Assembly: GCA_002455255.1 (NCBI GenBank)
Contig: DKKL01000007.1
Location: 164,724-196,470 of the forward strand
Source of the DNA: Candidatus Tepidiaquacellales bacterium UBA6667
GTDB lineage: Bacteria > Bacteroidota > Ignavibacteria > Tepidaquicellales > Tepidaquicellaceae
Length of the DNA stretch: 31,747 nucleotides
Direction: 5' to 3'
The notes beneath the pieces are model-generated. The model ran no database searches and was not told the DNA's origin. It was given only the letters and a program-made list of their open reading frames with translations. Shown piece by piece: positions 17,566 to 25,994 of the stretch. The translations under genes were made by a program, and so were the position numbers. Position 1 is the stretch's first letter. Every line of letters starts with the position of its first letter.

Positions 17566-18780
17566 TTGGAAAAAGACCACAGAATTTTCACTCCCATTGT
17601 TATAGTATCCGCATTAGGTTATTTCGTTGATATTTATGACCTCGTGCTGTTCGGTATTGTAAGAATAACCTCTCTCACTTCTCTCGGATTAACCGGTGAT
17701 GAACTCACTTCCTCCGGCGTTTTGCTTCTTAATATGCAAATGGGTGGTATGCTTGTAGGGGGTATTCTTTGGGGTGTTCTCGGTGATAAAAAAGGACGCG
17801 TTTCTATTTTATTCGGTTCGATTATTTTATATTCCGTAATGAACATTCTCAATGGCTTTGTTACTGATATTCCTCAGTATGCTATAGTACGGTTTCTCGC
17901 AGGGATTGGGCTTGCAGGTGAGTTAGGTGCCGGTATCACTCTCGTTTCAGAAACAATGAATAAGGAAAAACGGGGGTATGGAACTATGATGGTAGCAGGC
18001 ATAGGAGTGCTTGGTGCTGTTGTAGCAGCGCTTGTTGGCGACCTTACAGATTGGCGAACTGCATATTTCATCGGTGGTGGAATGGGTTTTTTAATTTTAC
18101 TTTTAAGAGTTGGCGTTTATGAATCAGGTATGTATAAATCAATTCAGCACTCAAATATTGATAAGGGTAATTTCTTAAAACTATTTTCTTCTAAGAAATT
18201 ATTCTTTAAATATCTGAATTGTATATTGCTCGGTTTACCGCTTTGGTTTGCTGTTGGTGTATTAGTTACTTTTTCTCCGGAGTTTGGAAAGGCATTTGGA
18301 TTCACTGAACCTGTAATTGCCGGTAAAGCTATTATGTTTTGTTATATCGGTATCTCGGCAGGAGATTTTCTTAGCGGGTATATAAGTCAATTAATCCGTT
18401 CGAGAAAAAAGGCTATTAACTATTTCATATTTGGTGTAATCATAATGATTTTTGTTTTTTTATTCTTAAATAAATTTGGTGTTAATGTTTTATATTTTTA
18501 TTGTTTTCTTATCGGGGTTGTATGCGGGTATTGGGCTTTGATGCTCTCAAATGCTTCGGAACAGTTTGGCACAAATCTCAGAGCAACCGTAACTACTTCT
18601 GTCCCAAATTTTATAAGGGGATCGGTAATATTAAGCACTACTGCATTTTTATATCTGAAACCGGGAATAGGAATTATTTATAGTGCTTTAACTGTCGGAC
18701 TTGTAGGGGCTGTTATTGCGTTGTTTGCCACAAATTCACTTGAAGAATCTTTTGGTAAAGATTTAGATTATACGGAATAA
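17566..18780 (+). CDS. MFS transporter (second of two), TTG start
   Basis: The 404-residue protein has about 12 membrane helices. Helix 1 carries GYFVDIYDLVLFG, as in the metabolite:H+ symporter type of MFS. Motif A is GILWGVLGDKKGRV (residues 66-79), and RFLAGIGLAGELGAGITLVSE in helices 4-5 is a sugar/organic-acid-transporter feature. The substrate is unknown. It is not a close copy of the MFS gene before it, so the pair is not a recent duplication. TTG at 17566 is the only sensible start; the ATG at 17534 is out of frame. It converges with the Kef-type antiporter gene (4-base gap) with no clear terminator between. Confidence 0.8.
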   Translation: MEKDHRIFTPIVIVSALGYFVDIYDLVLFGIVRITSLTSLGLTGDELTSSGVLLLNMQMGGMLVGGILWGVLGDKKGRVSILFGSIILYSVMNILNGFVTDIPQYAIVRFLAGIGLAGELGAGITLVSETMNKEKRGYGTMMVAGIGVLGAVVAALVGDLTDWRTAYFIGGGMGFLILLLRVGVYESGMYKSIQHSNIDKGNFLKLFSSKKLFFKYLNCILLGLPLWFAVGVLVTFSPEFGKAFGFTEPVIAGKAIMFCYIGISAGDFLSGYISQLIRSRKKAINYFIFGVIIMIFVFLFLNKFGVNVLYFYCFLIGVVCGYWALMLSNASEQFGTNLRATVTTSVPNFIRGSVILSTTAFLYLKPGIGIIYSALTVGLVGAVIALFATNSLEESFGKDLDYTE

Positions 18781-18784
18781 AAAC

Positions 18785-20776
18785 TTAAATAAATATTTGC
18801 CTGAATCTGATTATCTTATCAGACTCTCCGAAAACATAAATTATATCAGATTCTTCCAATACTGTATTGCTTGAAGGATTATTTATTATTTGTGTTCCTC
18901 TTTTTACTGCAAGCAATGTTATTGAATAACTGTTTCTTAAATCCAATTCCGCTAATGACTTTCCTATAAGTATATTTCCCTGTTTCACTTTTAATGGAGT
19001 TACATCTACATTTGTTAACTCTGAATTTAAAACAGCAAGTTTCCCTCCATATTCTGAAAATCCTCTCAATACTTCATATCCGTCTGATCTGATTACATTT
19101 ATGTATTGTTCTATATCGTTAAAAGGAATCATATATCTGTGTAACACATGAGAAAAAATTTCAATTGATGTCTCAAACTCCTCTGAAACAACATCATTTG
19201 CTCCGAGATTTCTTAACGCAGGAATTTCCTGTACATATTTTGTTCTTACAATAATAAACAAATTTTCATTTAAAGTTCTTAAGTTTGCAACAACCCTTCT
19301 TGTTCCTAATGGGTCTGATATCGCCACTACTGCAACTTTAGCATTTTTTACACCGGCAGAAATTAATACATCCTCATTATATGCATCTCCAAAGATTATT
19401 GGTCTGTGATTTTTCAATTCTTCTTTTACAACAACCGGATTTGTTTCTATTATTACATAAGGTAAAAGTGCATAATTTGCAGCTTTAATAACGTTCCTTC
19501 CGTTTAATCCATAACCTATAACTATTATATGATTTTTGTAAGTTTTCTTTTCCGTTAATGAAGGGTCAGTAAAACTTTTTGATTTTATAAATGAATCAAA
19601 TTTTTTATGAAAATTTGTGTCTAATATTTTATATGTAATTTTATGTCCGTATTTATAAACAAATGGAGTTAATGCCATTGTAATAATTGATACTGAAAGA
19701 AAATATTGATATGTATCACCTGAAATCAATTCTGAACTTAATCCGATTTTTGAAAGTATAAATGAAAACTCCCCCACCTGTGCCAACATCAATCCTGTTA
19801 ATGCCATTGTTCTCGATGCTACTTTTAATGTAAATGCTGAAATCCACCCTGTCAAAAATTTTATTGTAAATACAATTGTTGTAATTATCATTATTGCAAA
19901 CCAGTTATTCAAAAGAAAATATACATCAAGTAACATCCCAATGGAAACGAAAAAAAACGACTCAAAAATTACTTTAAACGGTATCATATTCCCAATTGCC
20001 TGATGAGAGTATTCTGATTCGGAAATTATAATGCCGGCGATGAATGCTCCCAAAGATAATGATAATCCTATAGTTGATGTTCCCCACCCGATTAAAAAAC
20101 AGATTACTATAATAGATAAAAGAAATAATTCCTTATTTTTTGTTTTTGTAATTTCAAATAGTATCTTCGGCATTATGTAATGACTGGTGACATACACAGC
20201 AGCAATTATTAAAACTCCTTTTATAAGTAATATGGAAATCTCTCCCAATAAGTTTGTCGAATCGCCGGATAAAATAGGAACAATTAACATCATTGGAACA
20301 ACAATAATATCCTGAAAAATTAATATTGCCAATATAACTTTTCCGTGCGGAGTATCCATCTCCTGTGTTGATTGCAACAGTTTCAATACGATTGCTGTTG
20401 ATGAAAGTGAGATTAGAAATCCTATAAATATTGATTCTGAATTGTTAAATCCTGTATAAATTGAAATCAGATAAACAATTATAATAGTTAATGAAATCTG
20501 AATGATTCCACCGAGAAATACATATTTTTTTATTTTTAATAATTCCTTGAGTGAAAACTCAAGTCCAATTGTGAATAACAAGAGTACTACTCCGATTTCC
20601 GCTAATAACTCTACATCATGCACATTCTTAACCAGACTTAAAAGATAAGGTCCACATATTATACCAGTAATTAAAAATCCTAAAATCGCAGGAAACTTTA
20701 TCCTATCAAATATCCAAATTACTGCTACAGATAACGTTAATATTACTACTAAATCTGCTAATAATGGTATATGCAT
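18785..20776 (-). CDS. Kef-type monovalent cation/proton antiporter with RCK domains
   Basis: The 663-residue protein has an Na+/H+-exchanger (CPA2) membrane domain at ~1-385, including LLLFTIGLEFS, LSSTAIVLKLL and the ion-site segment FQDIIVVPMM (Asp156). A TrkA-N/RCK domain follows (~415-540) with the Rossmann signature IVIGYGLNGRN (Gly421, Gly423, Gly426), and then a TrkA-C domain (~570-663). This is the KefB/KefC/YbaL architecture, in which nucleotide or other ligand binding to RCK gates K+ or Na+ efflux in exchange for H+. Length and order are normal. It is divergent from the 479-residue beta-helix gene; the 108-base gap holds no convincing promoter. Confidence 0.9.
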   Translation of the reverse strand: MHIPLLADLVVILTLSVAVIWIFDRIKFPAILGFLITGIICGPYLLSLVKNVHDVELLAEIGVVLLLFTIGLEFSLKELLKIKKYVFLGGIIQISLTIIIVYLISIYTGFNNSESIFIGFLISLSSTAIVLKLLQSTQEMDTPHGKVILAILIFQDIIVVPMMLIVPILSGDSTNLLGEISILLIKGVLIIAAVYVTSHYIMPKILFEITKTKNKELFLLSIIVICFLIGWGTSTIGLSLSLGAFIAGIIISESEYSHQAIGNMIPFKVIFESFFFVSIGMLLDVYFLLNNWFAIMIITTIVFTIKFLTGWISAFTLKVASRTMALTGLMLAQVGEFSFILSKIGLSSELISGDTYQYFLSVSIITMALTPFVYKYGHKITYKILDTNFHKKFDSFIKSKSFTDPSLTEKKTYKNHIIVIGYGLNGRNVIKAANYALLPYVIIETNPVVVKEELKNHRPIIFGDAYNEDVLISAGVKNAKVAVVAISDPLGTRRVVANLRTLNENLFIIVRTKYVQEIPALRNLGANDVVSEEFETSIEIFSHVLHRYMIPFNDIEQYINVIRSDGYEVLRGFSEYGGKLAVLNSELTNVDVTPLKVKQGNILIGKSLAELDLRNSYSITLLAVKRGTQIINNPSSNTVLEESDIIYVFGESDKIIRFRQIFI

Positions 20777-20884
20777 TTTTTAAAACATTTTTATAAATTA
20801 TTACGTATATCTGATTAATCGCAAATGAGTGTCTGCTGTTTAATATATATAGATAATTAATTTAAAAGTATAGAATAAATCAGA

Positions 20885-22324
20885 ATGTTTTTCCCCAAAA
20901 CATATATAAATTTTAAGACATTTTTCTTTTATCTTTTTTTCTTTTCACTTTTTTTACCTCTCTCCTTTTCTGATTGTTACTCTCAATTAAATGGTAATTA
21001 TTCAATTGGTCCGGGTGGGTATTTTCCGGATTTAAATTCAGCAGTAAATGAATTGACTAAAAATGGTGTGTCTGGGAAAGTTAATTTTGAAATCCAAAAT
21101 GGTGTTTATGTTGAACAAATAATTATTCCGCATATCAAAGGTACAAGCTATGTAAATAAAATTATCTTTCAATCTCTCTCCGGTAACAGGGATGATGTCG
21201 AGATTAAATATTCAGGAACTGCTGAAAAAAATTATGTAATAAATCTTGAAGGTTGTGGTTTTGTAGAATTTAAAAATTTAACATTAAAAAATTTAAATAA
21301 ATCATTTCCGGGTTTGCTGAAATTTTCCGACTACTCTAATAATGTAAGAATCTATGGGCTGAAGTTAGAATCTCCAAAATTTCCCGTAACTGATTACAAT
21401 ACCGCTATAGTATTTAATGGAACACTGATTGAAAATATTATATTGGAAGATATATTATTTTTGAATTCCTTTGTGGCAGTTAAAAATATTCAGAATAATT
21501 CTGATATTACAAACCTGACTCTTTATGAAAATGAATTCTTTAATTGTTATTACTCAATAAATCTAAACAATATAAACGGCCTTACGATTGAATCAAATTA
21601 TTTTGAAAATATCTATGATGGAATAAAGTTAATTCATATTCACGGTATTTCAAAAATTAATAAGAATAAATTTTATAAATCTGTTAATACAGGAATCTGT
21701 ATTGCCGATTCAAAGTTTATAGATTCTTTTATGCTTAATATTTCCAATAATTCATATTCAGGAAATGGTGTCGGATTGAAAATAGATTCCGGATGTATAA
21801 ATATAAATGTTGCTTACAATACAATTGCAATTAAAGAAAATAAATTATTCAGTAATTATTATTCTTCATCATTGGAAATTTTTAATTGTGATAAAATTAA
21901 AATCATTAATAATATTTTTACAAATTTCTCTGACGGATTTGTGTTTAATTTCAAAAATATAAGTTCTGAAAATCATATAGACTTTAATAATTTTTTTACT
22001 ACCGGTGTGATTTTAGCAATTGTTGATGATAAACCGATTGGGGATTTATCAAACATTGAAAAAATTTACAAAAGTAATTTAAACTCTTTCTCTGAAAATC
22101 CCCTGTTTGAAAGTGATAAAAACCTTTTGCCATTATCAGAAAAATTGAAAATAAAATCCTCTGTAAATTTTTCCGGTCCGGAATTTGAAGATGTAAATGG
22201 GGTAAGAAGAAACTCTCTTTCCGGAATCGGTGCATACCACTATCAGGTTTTACAAAGTTCAGAAAAACTTAACTCTAAAATTTGTTTTAATTGGGATTAT
22301 ATTTCTCTTAATGAGTTTTCTTAA
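20885..22324 (+). CDS. Secreted beta-helix protein without a T9SS tail
   Basis: The 479-residue product has a long signal peptide (residues ~1-34, Phe-rich, ...FSDCYSQ). It opens with LNGNYSIGPGGYFPDLNSAV, the same N-terminal module as the two giant proteins, followed by a beta-helix with many I-x-N-N/N-x-F turns (for example ITNLTLYENEFFNCYYSI, KIKIINNIFTNF). It closes at ~435-455 with FEDVNGVRRNSLSGIGAYHY, the usual helix-end motif. After that come only ~25 residues and a stop; no Fn3-like domain or sorting tail follows, and the in-frame sequence beyond the stop soon closes again. It should therefore be periplasmic or secreted by another route. The following lipoprotein gene is 59 bases downstream. 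Confidence 0.85.
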   Translation: MFFPKTYINFKTFFFYLFFFSLFLPLSFSDCYSQLNGNYSIGPGGYFPDLNSAVNELTKNGVSGKVNFEIQNGVYVEQIIIPHIKGTSYVNKIIFQSLSGNRDDVEIKYSGTAEKNYVINLEGCGFVEFKNLTLKNLNKSFPGLLKFSDYSNNVRIYGLKLESPKFPVTDYNTAIVFNGTLIENIILEDILFLNSFVAVKNIQNNSDITNLTLYENEFFNCYYSINLNNINGLTIESNYFENIYDGIKLIHIHGISKINKNKFYKSVNTGICIADSKFIDSFMLNISNNSYSGNGVGLKIDSGCININVAYNTIAIKENKLFSNYYSSSLEIFNCDKIKIINNIFTNFSDGFVFNFKNISSENHIDFNNFFTTGVILAIVDDKPIGDLSNIEKIYKSNLNSFSENPLFESDKNLLPLSEKLKIKSSVNFSGPEFEDVNGVRRNSLSGIGAYHYQVLQSSEKLNSKICFNWDYISLNEFS

Positions 22325-22383
22325 TTTCACTTTTTTCTTTTATTATAAGTTTAATTAAGTTATATAATATATTAAATTAATCT

Positions 22384-23136
22384 ATGAAAAATTTAATAGT
22401 AATATTTTTAATTTCTTTGGTTTTTATTTCTTGCGGTAAAAATCAAAAAACAGTTGAATCTACAAAAGAAACTACTGAAGAATCTAATGAGAAATCTTTA
22501 AATAAAAATGTATCTGAAAATTCTGTTAATGAAGGTCAGAATAAAAGTGAGGTTATTTCTGATGGAATAAAAATTCTTGAATTTAGAAAAGGAGATTTAA
22601 ATTCTGATACCAAATATAAAGGGAATATAGTGTCAGGTGCTAAATGGATTGATAAAAATGGAGAAAACATTCTTATTATTTCTGAAACTGATGTTAAAAA
22701 TTATCTTAACGATGGTAATGAAGTTACTTCAAAAGAAATTCATGCTTATTGCTATGTTGTTACTGAAAATAAAACTCAGCTTTTATGGGATATTGTAGAT
22801 TTTGTAAAGGATTGCCCTTTGGATATGCGAGTTGAATTTATTCCAAAATCTTTATCTGTTACTGATATAAATAAAAACGGAATTGGAGAAAATACTTTTT
22901 TATATGCTCTTAGCTGCAAAGGTGATGTAAGTCCTGATGATCTGAAATTGATGATGCATGAAGGTAATGTAAAATATGCCTTGAGAGGTGATACAAAAAT
23001 TCAATACGAAATTGACGGTAAAACTCATTCAGAAGGTGGTGAATTCAAAGCTGATAATGCCTTTTCATCTGCTCCTCCCGGTTTTCTTGATTATGCAAAA
23101 GAACAATGGAGTAAATTTAATATTCAAAAATATTAA
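22384..23136 (+). CDS. Lipoprotein, possibly of the M949_RS01915 surface-polysaccharide-linked family
   Basis: The 250-residue product has a lipobox ending FISC (Cys17), then a Glu/Lys/Asn/Ser-rich linker (~18-60), then a globular domain. The domain patterns AKWIDKNGENILIISE, EIHAYCYVV, LLWDIVDFVKDCPLDM, LSVTDINKNGIGENTFLY and CKGDVSPDDLKLMMHEG match a Bacteroidota family that annotation pipelines call M949_RS01915 'surface polysaccharide biosynthesis'; I recall this from memory, and the function of that family is not established. Four conserved-looking cysteines may form disulfides. Its stop overlaps the stop of the convergent DUF4870 gene by 4 bases. Confidence 0.75.
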   Translation: MKNLIVIFLISLVFISCGKNQKTVESTKETTEESNEKSLNKNVSENSVNEGQNKSEVISDGIKILEFRKGDLNSDTKYKGNIVSGAKWIDKNGENILIISETDVKNYLNDGNEVTSKEIHAYCYVVTENKTQLLWDIVDFVKDCPLDMRVEFIPKSLSVTDINKNGIGENTFLYALSCKGDVSPDDLKLMMHEGNVKYALRGDTKIQYEIDGKTHSEGGEFKADNAFSSAPPGFLDYAKEQWSKFNIQKY

Positions 23137-23582
23137 ATGTTTTTTCCATATACATTTTTATAAGCGAAATTCCCTATAAAAGGATATTTGATTAACTCTC
23201 CCTGATATGATTTTATTGCTGCCCAAATCGCATATCCGAGAAAAAATATTACCAAGCCAATTATCACTGCACAAATAGATATAACAAAAATAATAAATAC
23301 TACAGGGGCTTCAGCAGATTTTGTAGCAACTGATAGTGTTGGTATTAATACTCCTATAAATATAAACCCAAATGACAGTATTAAAATAATTAGTATATAT
23401 ATTAATTGCCATAAAATTGCCGAAAGTGCATTGTAAGCAACATACTTGCTCTTATCTTTTTGTATGAAATAGATAATTATAGGAACTAATATTCCACCTA
23501 AACATGCTGAAAGATGTGAAACTAATGAAAGAAGTTTATCATCTGATGAAATAAATTCTTGTTGTGTTTGTGTTTCTGTCAT
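23133..23582 (-). CDS. DUF4870/Tic20-like small membrane protein
   Basis: The 149-residue product carries the DUF4870 core LLSLVSHLSACLGGILVPIIIYFIQKDKSKYVAYNALSAILWQL, in which one membrane helix ends in a Lys/Asp turn and a conserved V-x-x-N-A follows. Two further helices follow (~55-80 and ~95-125). Function is unknown. The gene is divergent from sufB (159-base gap) and overlaps the convergent lipoprotein gene by 4 bases. Confidence 0.85.
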   Translation of the reverse strand: MTETQTQQEFISSDDKLLSLVSHLSACLGGILVPIIIYFIQKDKSKYVAYNALSAILWQLIYILIILILSFGFIFIGVLIPTLSVATKSAEAPVVFIIFVISICAVIIGLVIFFLGYAIWAAIKSYQGELIKYPFIGNFAYKNVYGKNI

Positions 23583-23673
23583 ATTAATATAAGTTTATAA
23601 AAATTAATCATTTAAACAATGAAAAATACATCAATTATGACACTGCTTTTGGCTTTTTTTTGATACTAAATAC

Positions 23674-23686
23674 GACTATTTTAGTC
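23674..23686. promoter_or_regulatory. IscR/Rrf2-like operator candidate upstream of the suf operon
   Basis: GACTA-TTT-TAGTC is a perfect palindrome that fits the core of the E. coli IscR type-1 site (GACTRWWWYAGTC) at every position. Flanking TA/TA at 23671-23672 and 23688-23689 adds two more symmetric pairs. It lies ~55 bases before the sufB ATG, a normal place for an operator. The outer parts of the E. coli consensus are not conserved. IscR-type regulators are known controllers of suf genes in other phyla; no rrf2/iscR gene lies in the window. Confidence 0.55.
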
Positions 23687-23741
23687 CTAATTACTATTTA
23701 TTAAGGAATTATACCTTTAAAGATTTCAATAAAAATTATAT

Positions 23742-25187
23742 ATGAGTGACCAAAATCAAATATTAGAAGAATTAACCGGTAGTGAATATAAATATGGCTT
23801 TTCTACTGATTTCGAAGAAGTTAGAGCCCCAAAGGGTCTAAATGAAGATATTGTGAAGTTCATTTCTGCAAAAAAAAATGAACCGGAATTTATGCTTGAA
23901 TGGAGATTAAAAGCTTACAGACATTGGCTCACGATGAAAGAACCAAATTGGCAAAATGTTCAGTATCCACCAATAGATTATAATGACTTATATTACTATG
24001 CGGCACCTAAAAATGCGAAAAAATTAAAAAGTCTTGATGAACTTGATCCGCAAATTAAAAAAACTTATGACAGACTTGGTATTCCACTGGAGGAGCAACT
24101 AATTCTCGCAGGTGTAGCTGTGGATGCTGTTATTGATAGTGTTTCTGTGGTTACAACTTATAAAGAAAAACTTGCTGAACTCGGAATAATTTTTTGCTCT
24201 ATAAGCGAAGCTATTCAGGAAAACCCTGAACTTGTAAAAAAATATTTAGGTTCTGTAGTCCCTATTACTGATAATTATTTTGCTTCTCTTAATTCTGCTG
24301 TGTTTTCAGACGGGTCTTTTGTTTACATTCCAAAAGGTGTCAGATGCCCGATGGAGTTATCAACTTATTTCAGAATTAATGCGGAAAACACCGGACAGTT
24401 CGAAAGAACTCTCATCATTGCTGAAGAAGGAAGTTACGTAAGCTATCTCGAAGGATGTACCGCACCAATGAGAGATGAAAATCAGCTTCATGCAGCGGTG
24501 GTTGAACTTATCGCTCACGAGAATGCTGAAATAAAATATTCAACTGTTCAAAACTGGTATCCCGGGGATAAAGACGGCAAAGGGGGTATTTATAATTTTG
24601 TTACTAAAAGGGGTATCTGTGCAGGAAATAATTCTAAAATCAGTTGGACTCAGGTTGAAACCGGTTCTTCTATTACATGGAAATATCCAAGTGTTATCTT
24701 AAAAGGTGATAATTCAATTGGTGAATTCTATTCTGTTGCCGTTACAAATAACAAACAACAAGCAGATACCGGAACTAAAATGTATCACATCGGAAAAAAC
24801 ACTAAAAGCAGAATTGTATCAAAAGGTATTTCGGCTGGTGAAAGTAATAACAGTTACAGAGGACTTGTTCAGGTTTCCAAAAGAGCAGAAAATGCAAGGA
24901 ACTTTTCTCAATGTGATTCTTTACTAATGACCGACAGATGTGGTGCTCACACTTTTCCGTATTTTGAAATTGATAATCCTTCTGCTATTGTTGAACACGA
25001 GGCTACAACTTCTAAAATTGGTGAAGATATAATGTTCTATTGCCAGCAAAGAGGTATATCTCAAGAAGATGCTGTAGCATTGATAGTTAACGGATATGCA
25101 AAAGAAGTTTTAAACCAACTCCCGATGGAATTTGCTGTTGAAGCTCAAAAGCTTCTGGCTATTTCTCTTGAAGGCAGTGTCGGATAA
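23742..25187 (+). CDS. sufB: Fe-S cluster assembly scaffold SufB
   Basis: The 481-residue protein matches SufB over its usual ~480 residues: FSTDFEEVRAPKGLNEDIV at the start, FVYIPKGVRCPMELSTYFR, EEGSYVSYLEGCTAPM, TVQNWYPGD, and the C-terminal LMTDRCGAHTFPYFEI and ISQEDAVALIVNGYAKEVL. SufB forms the SufBC2D complex, the scaffold on which sulfur from SufS/SufE and iron are built into clusters in the cytosol. The Cys in DRCGAHTFPY belongs to the conserved C-terminal motif near the SufB-SufD interface. First gene of the operon, 28 bases before sufC. Confidence 0.97.
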   Translation: MSDQNQILEELTGSEYKYGFSTDFEEVRAPKGLNEDIVKFISAKKNEPEFMLEWRLKAYRHWLTMKEPNWQNVQYPPIDYNDLYYYAAPKNAKKLKSLDELDPQIKKTYDRLGIPLEEQLILAGVAVDAVIDSVSVVTTYKEKLAELGIIFCSISEAIQENPELVKKYLGSVVPITDNYFASLNSAVFSDGSFVYIPKGVRCPMELSTYFRINAENTGQFERTLIIAEEGSYVSYLEGCTAPMRDENQLHAAVVELIAHENAEIKYSTVQNWYPGDKDGKGGIYNFVTKRGICAGNNSKISWTQVETGSSITWKYPSVILKGDNSIGEFYSVAVTNNKQQADTGTKMYHIGKNTKSRIVSKGISAGESNNSYRGLVQVSKRAENARNFSQCDSLLMTDRCGAHTFPYFEIDNPSAIVEHEATTSKIGEDIMFYCQQRGISQEDAVALIVNGYAKEVLNQLPMEFAVEAQKLLAISLEGSVG

Positions 25188-25215
25188 AAAATTATAATAA
25201 AAAATAAATATATTA

Positions 25216-25971
25216 ATGATTACTATTAAAAATTTACAAGCTCGTGTAGAAGAAAAAGAAATTCTCAAAGGAATTAATCTTCAGATTAATGCCGGAGAAA
25301 TTCACGCTATTATGGGACCAAACGGTTCAGGTAAAAGCACTCTCGCATCTGTTCTCGCAGGTAAAGAAGGATATGATGTTACCGGTGGTGAAGTTACTTT
25401 TGAAGGGAAAGAACTGCTTGACCTCGATCCGGAAGAAAGAGCCAGAGAAGGTTTGTTTCTTGCTTTCCAGTATCCTGTGGAAATTCCCGGTGTTTCAAAT
25501 ACTAACTTTATGAAGACTGCAGTTAATGAAGTGAGAAAAGCAAAAGGTGAAGAACCATATTCAGCAGGGGAATTTTTAAAACTTCTCAAAGAAAAAGCCG
25601 CTCTTGTCGGTCTGAACCCTGAATACCTCAGTAGATATGTTAACGATGGATTTTCCGGTGGTGAAAAGAAAAGAAATGAAATTTTTCAGTTAGCTATGCT
25701 TAATCCTAAATTTTCTATTCTTGACGAAACTGACTCAGGACTTGATATTGATGCTTTAAAAATCGTTGCTGACGGAGTGAATAAAATTAGAAATAAACAT
25801 AATGCGTTTCTTGTTATCACTCACTATCAGAGACTTTTAAACTACATTATTCCTGATTTTGTACACGTTATGTATGATGGAAGAATTGTAAAATCAGGTG
25901 GCAAAGAACTTGCTTTGAAACTTGAAGAAAAAGGTTACGACTGGATTAAAGAATTGGAAGTAACAGCTTAA
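25216..25971 (+). CDS. sufC: SufC ATPase
   Basis: The 251-residue ABC-type ATPase has Walker A GPNGSGKST (34-42), the signature FSGGEKKRNE (146-155), Walker B FSILDETDSGLD (167-177) and H-loop His203. The FSGGEKKR and ETDSGLD forms are specific for SufC rather than transport ABCs. SufC powers conformational change of the SufBC2D scaffold. It sits 28 bases after sufB and 23 before sufD. Confidence 0.97.
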   Translation: MITIKNLQARVEEKEILKGINLQINAGEIHAIMGPNGSGKSTLASVLAGKEGYDVTGGEVTFEGKELLDLDPEERAREGLFLAFQYPVEIPGVSNTNFMKTAVNEVRKAKGEEPYSAGEFLKLLKEKAALVGLNPEYLSRYVNDGFSGGEKKRNEIFQLAMLNPKFSILDETDSGLDIDALKIVADGVNKIRNKHNAFLVITHYQRLLNYIIPDFVHVMYDGRIVKSGGKELALKLEEKGYDWIKELEVTA

Positions 25972-25994
25972 TTTATTTAAAACCGAATTTATTA

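Noticed and set aside
16256..18780. Two MFS genes as a recent tandem duplication
   Set aside because: The translations share only general MFS motifs; motif A and helix 1 differ clearly, so they are different subfamilies.
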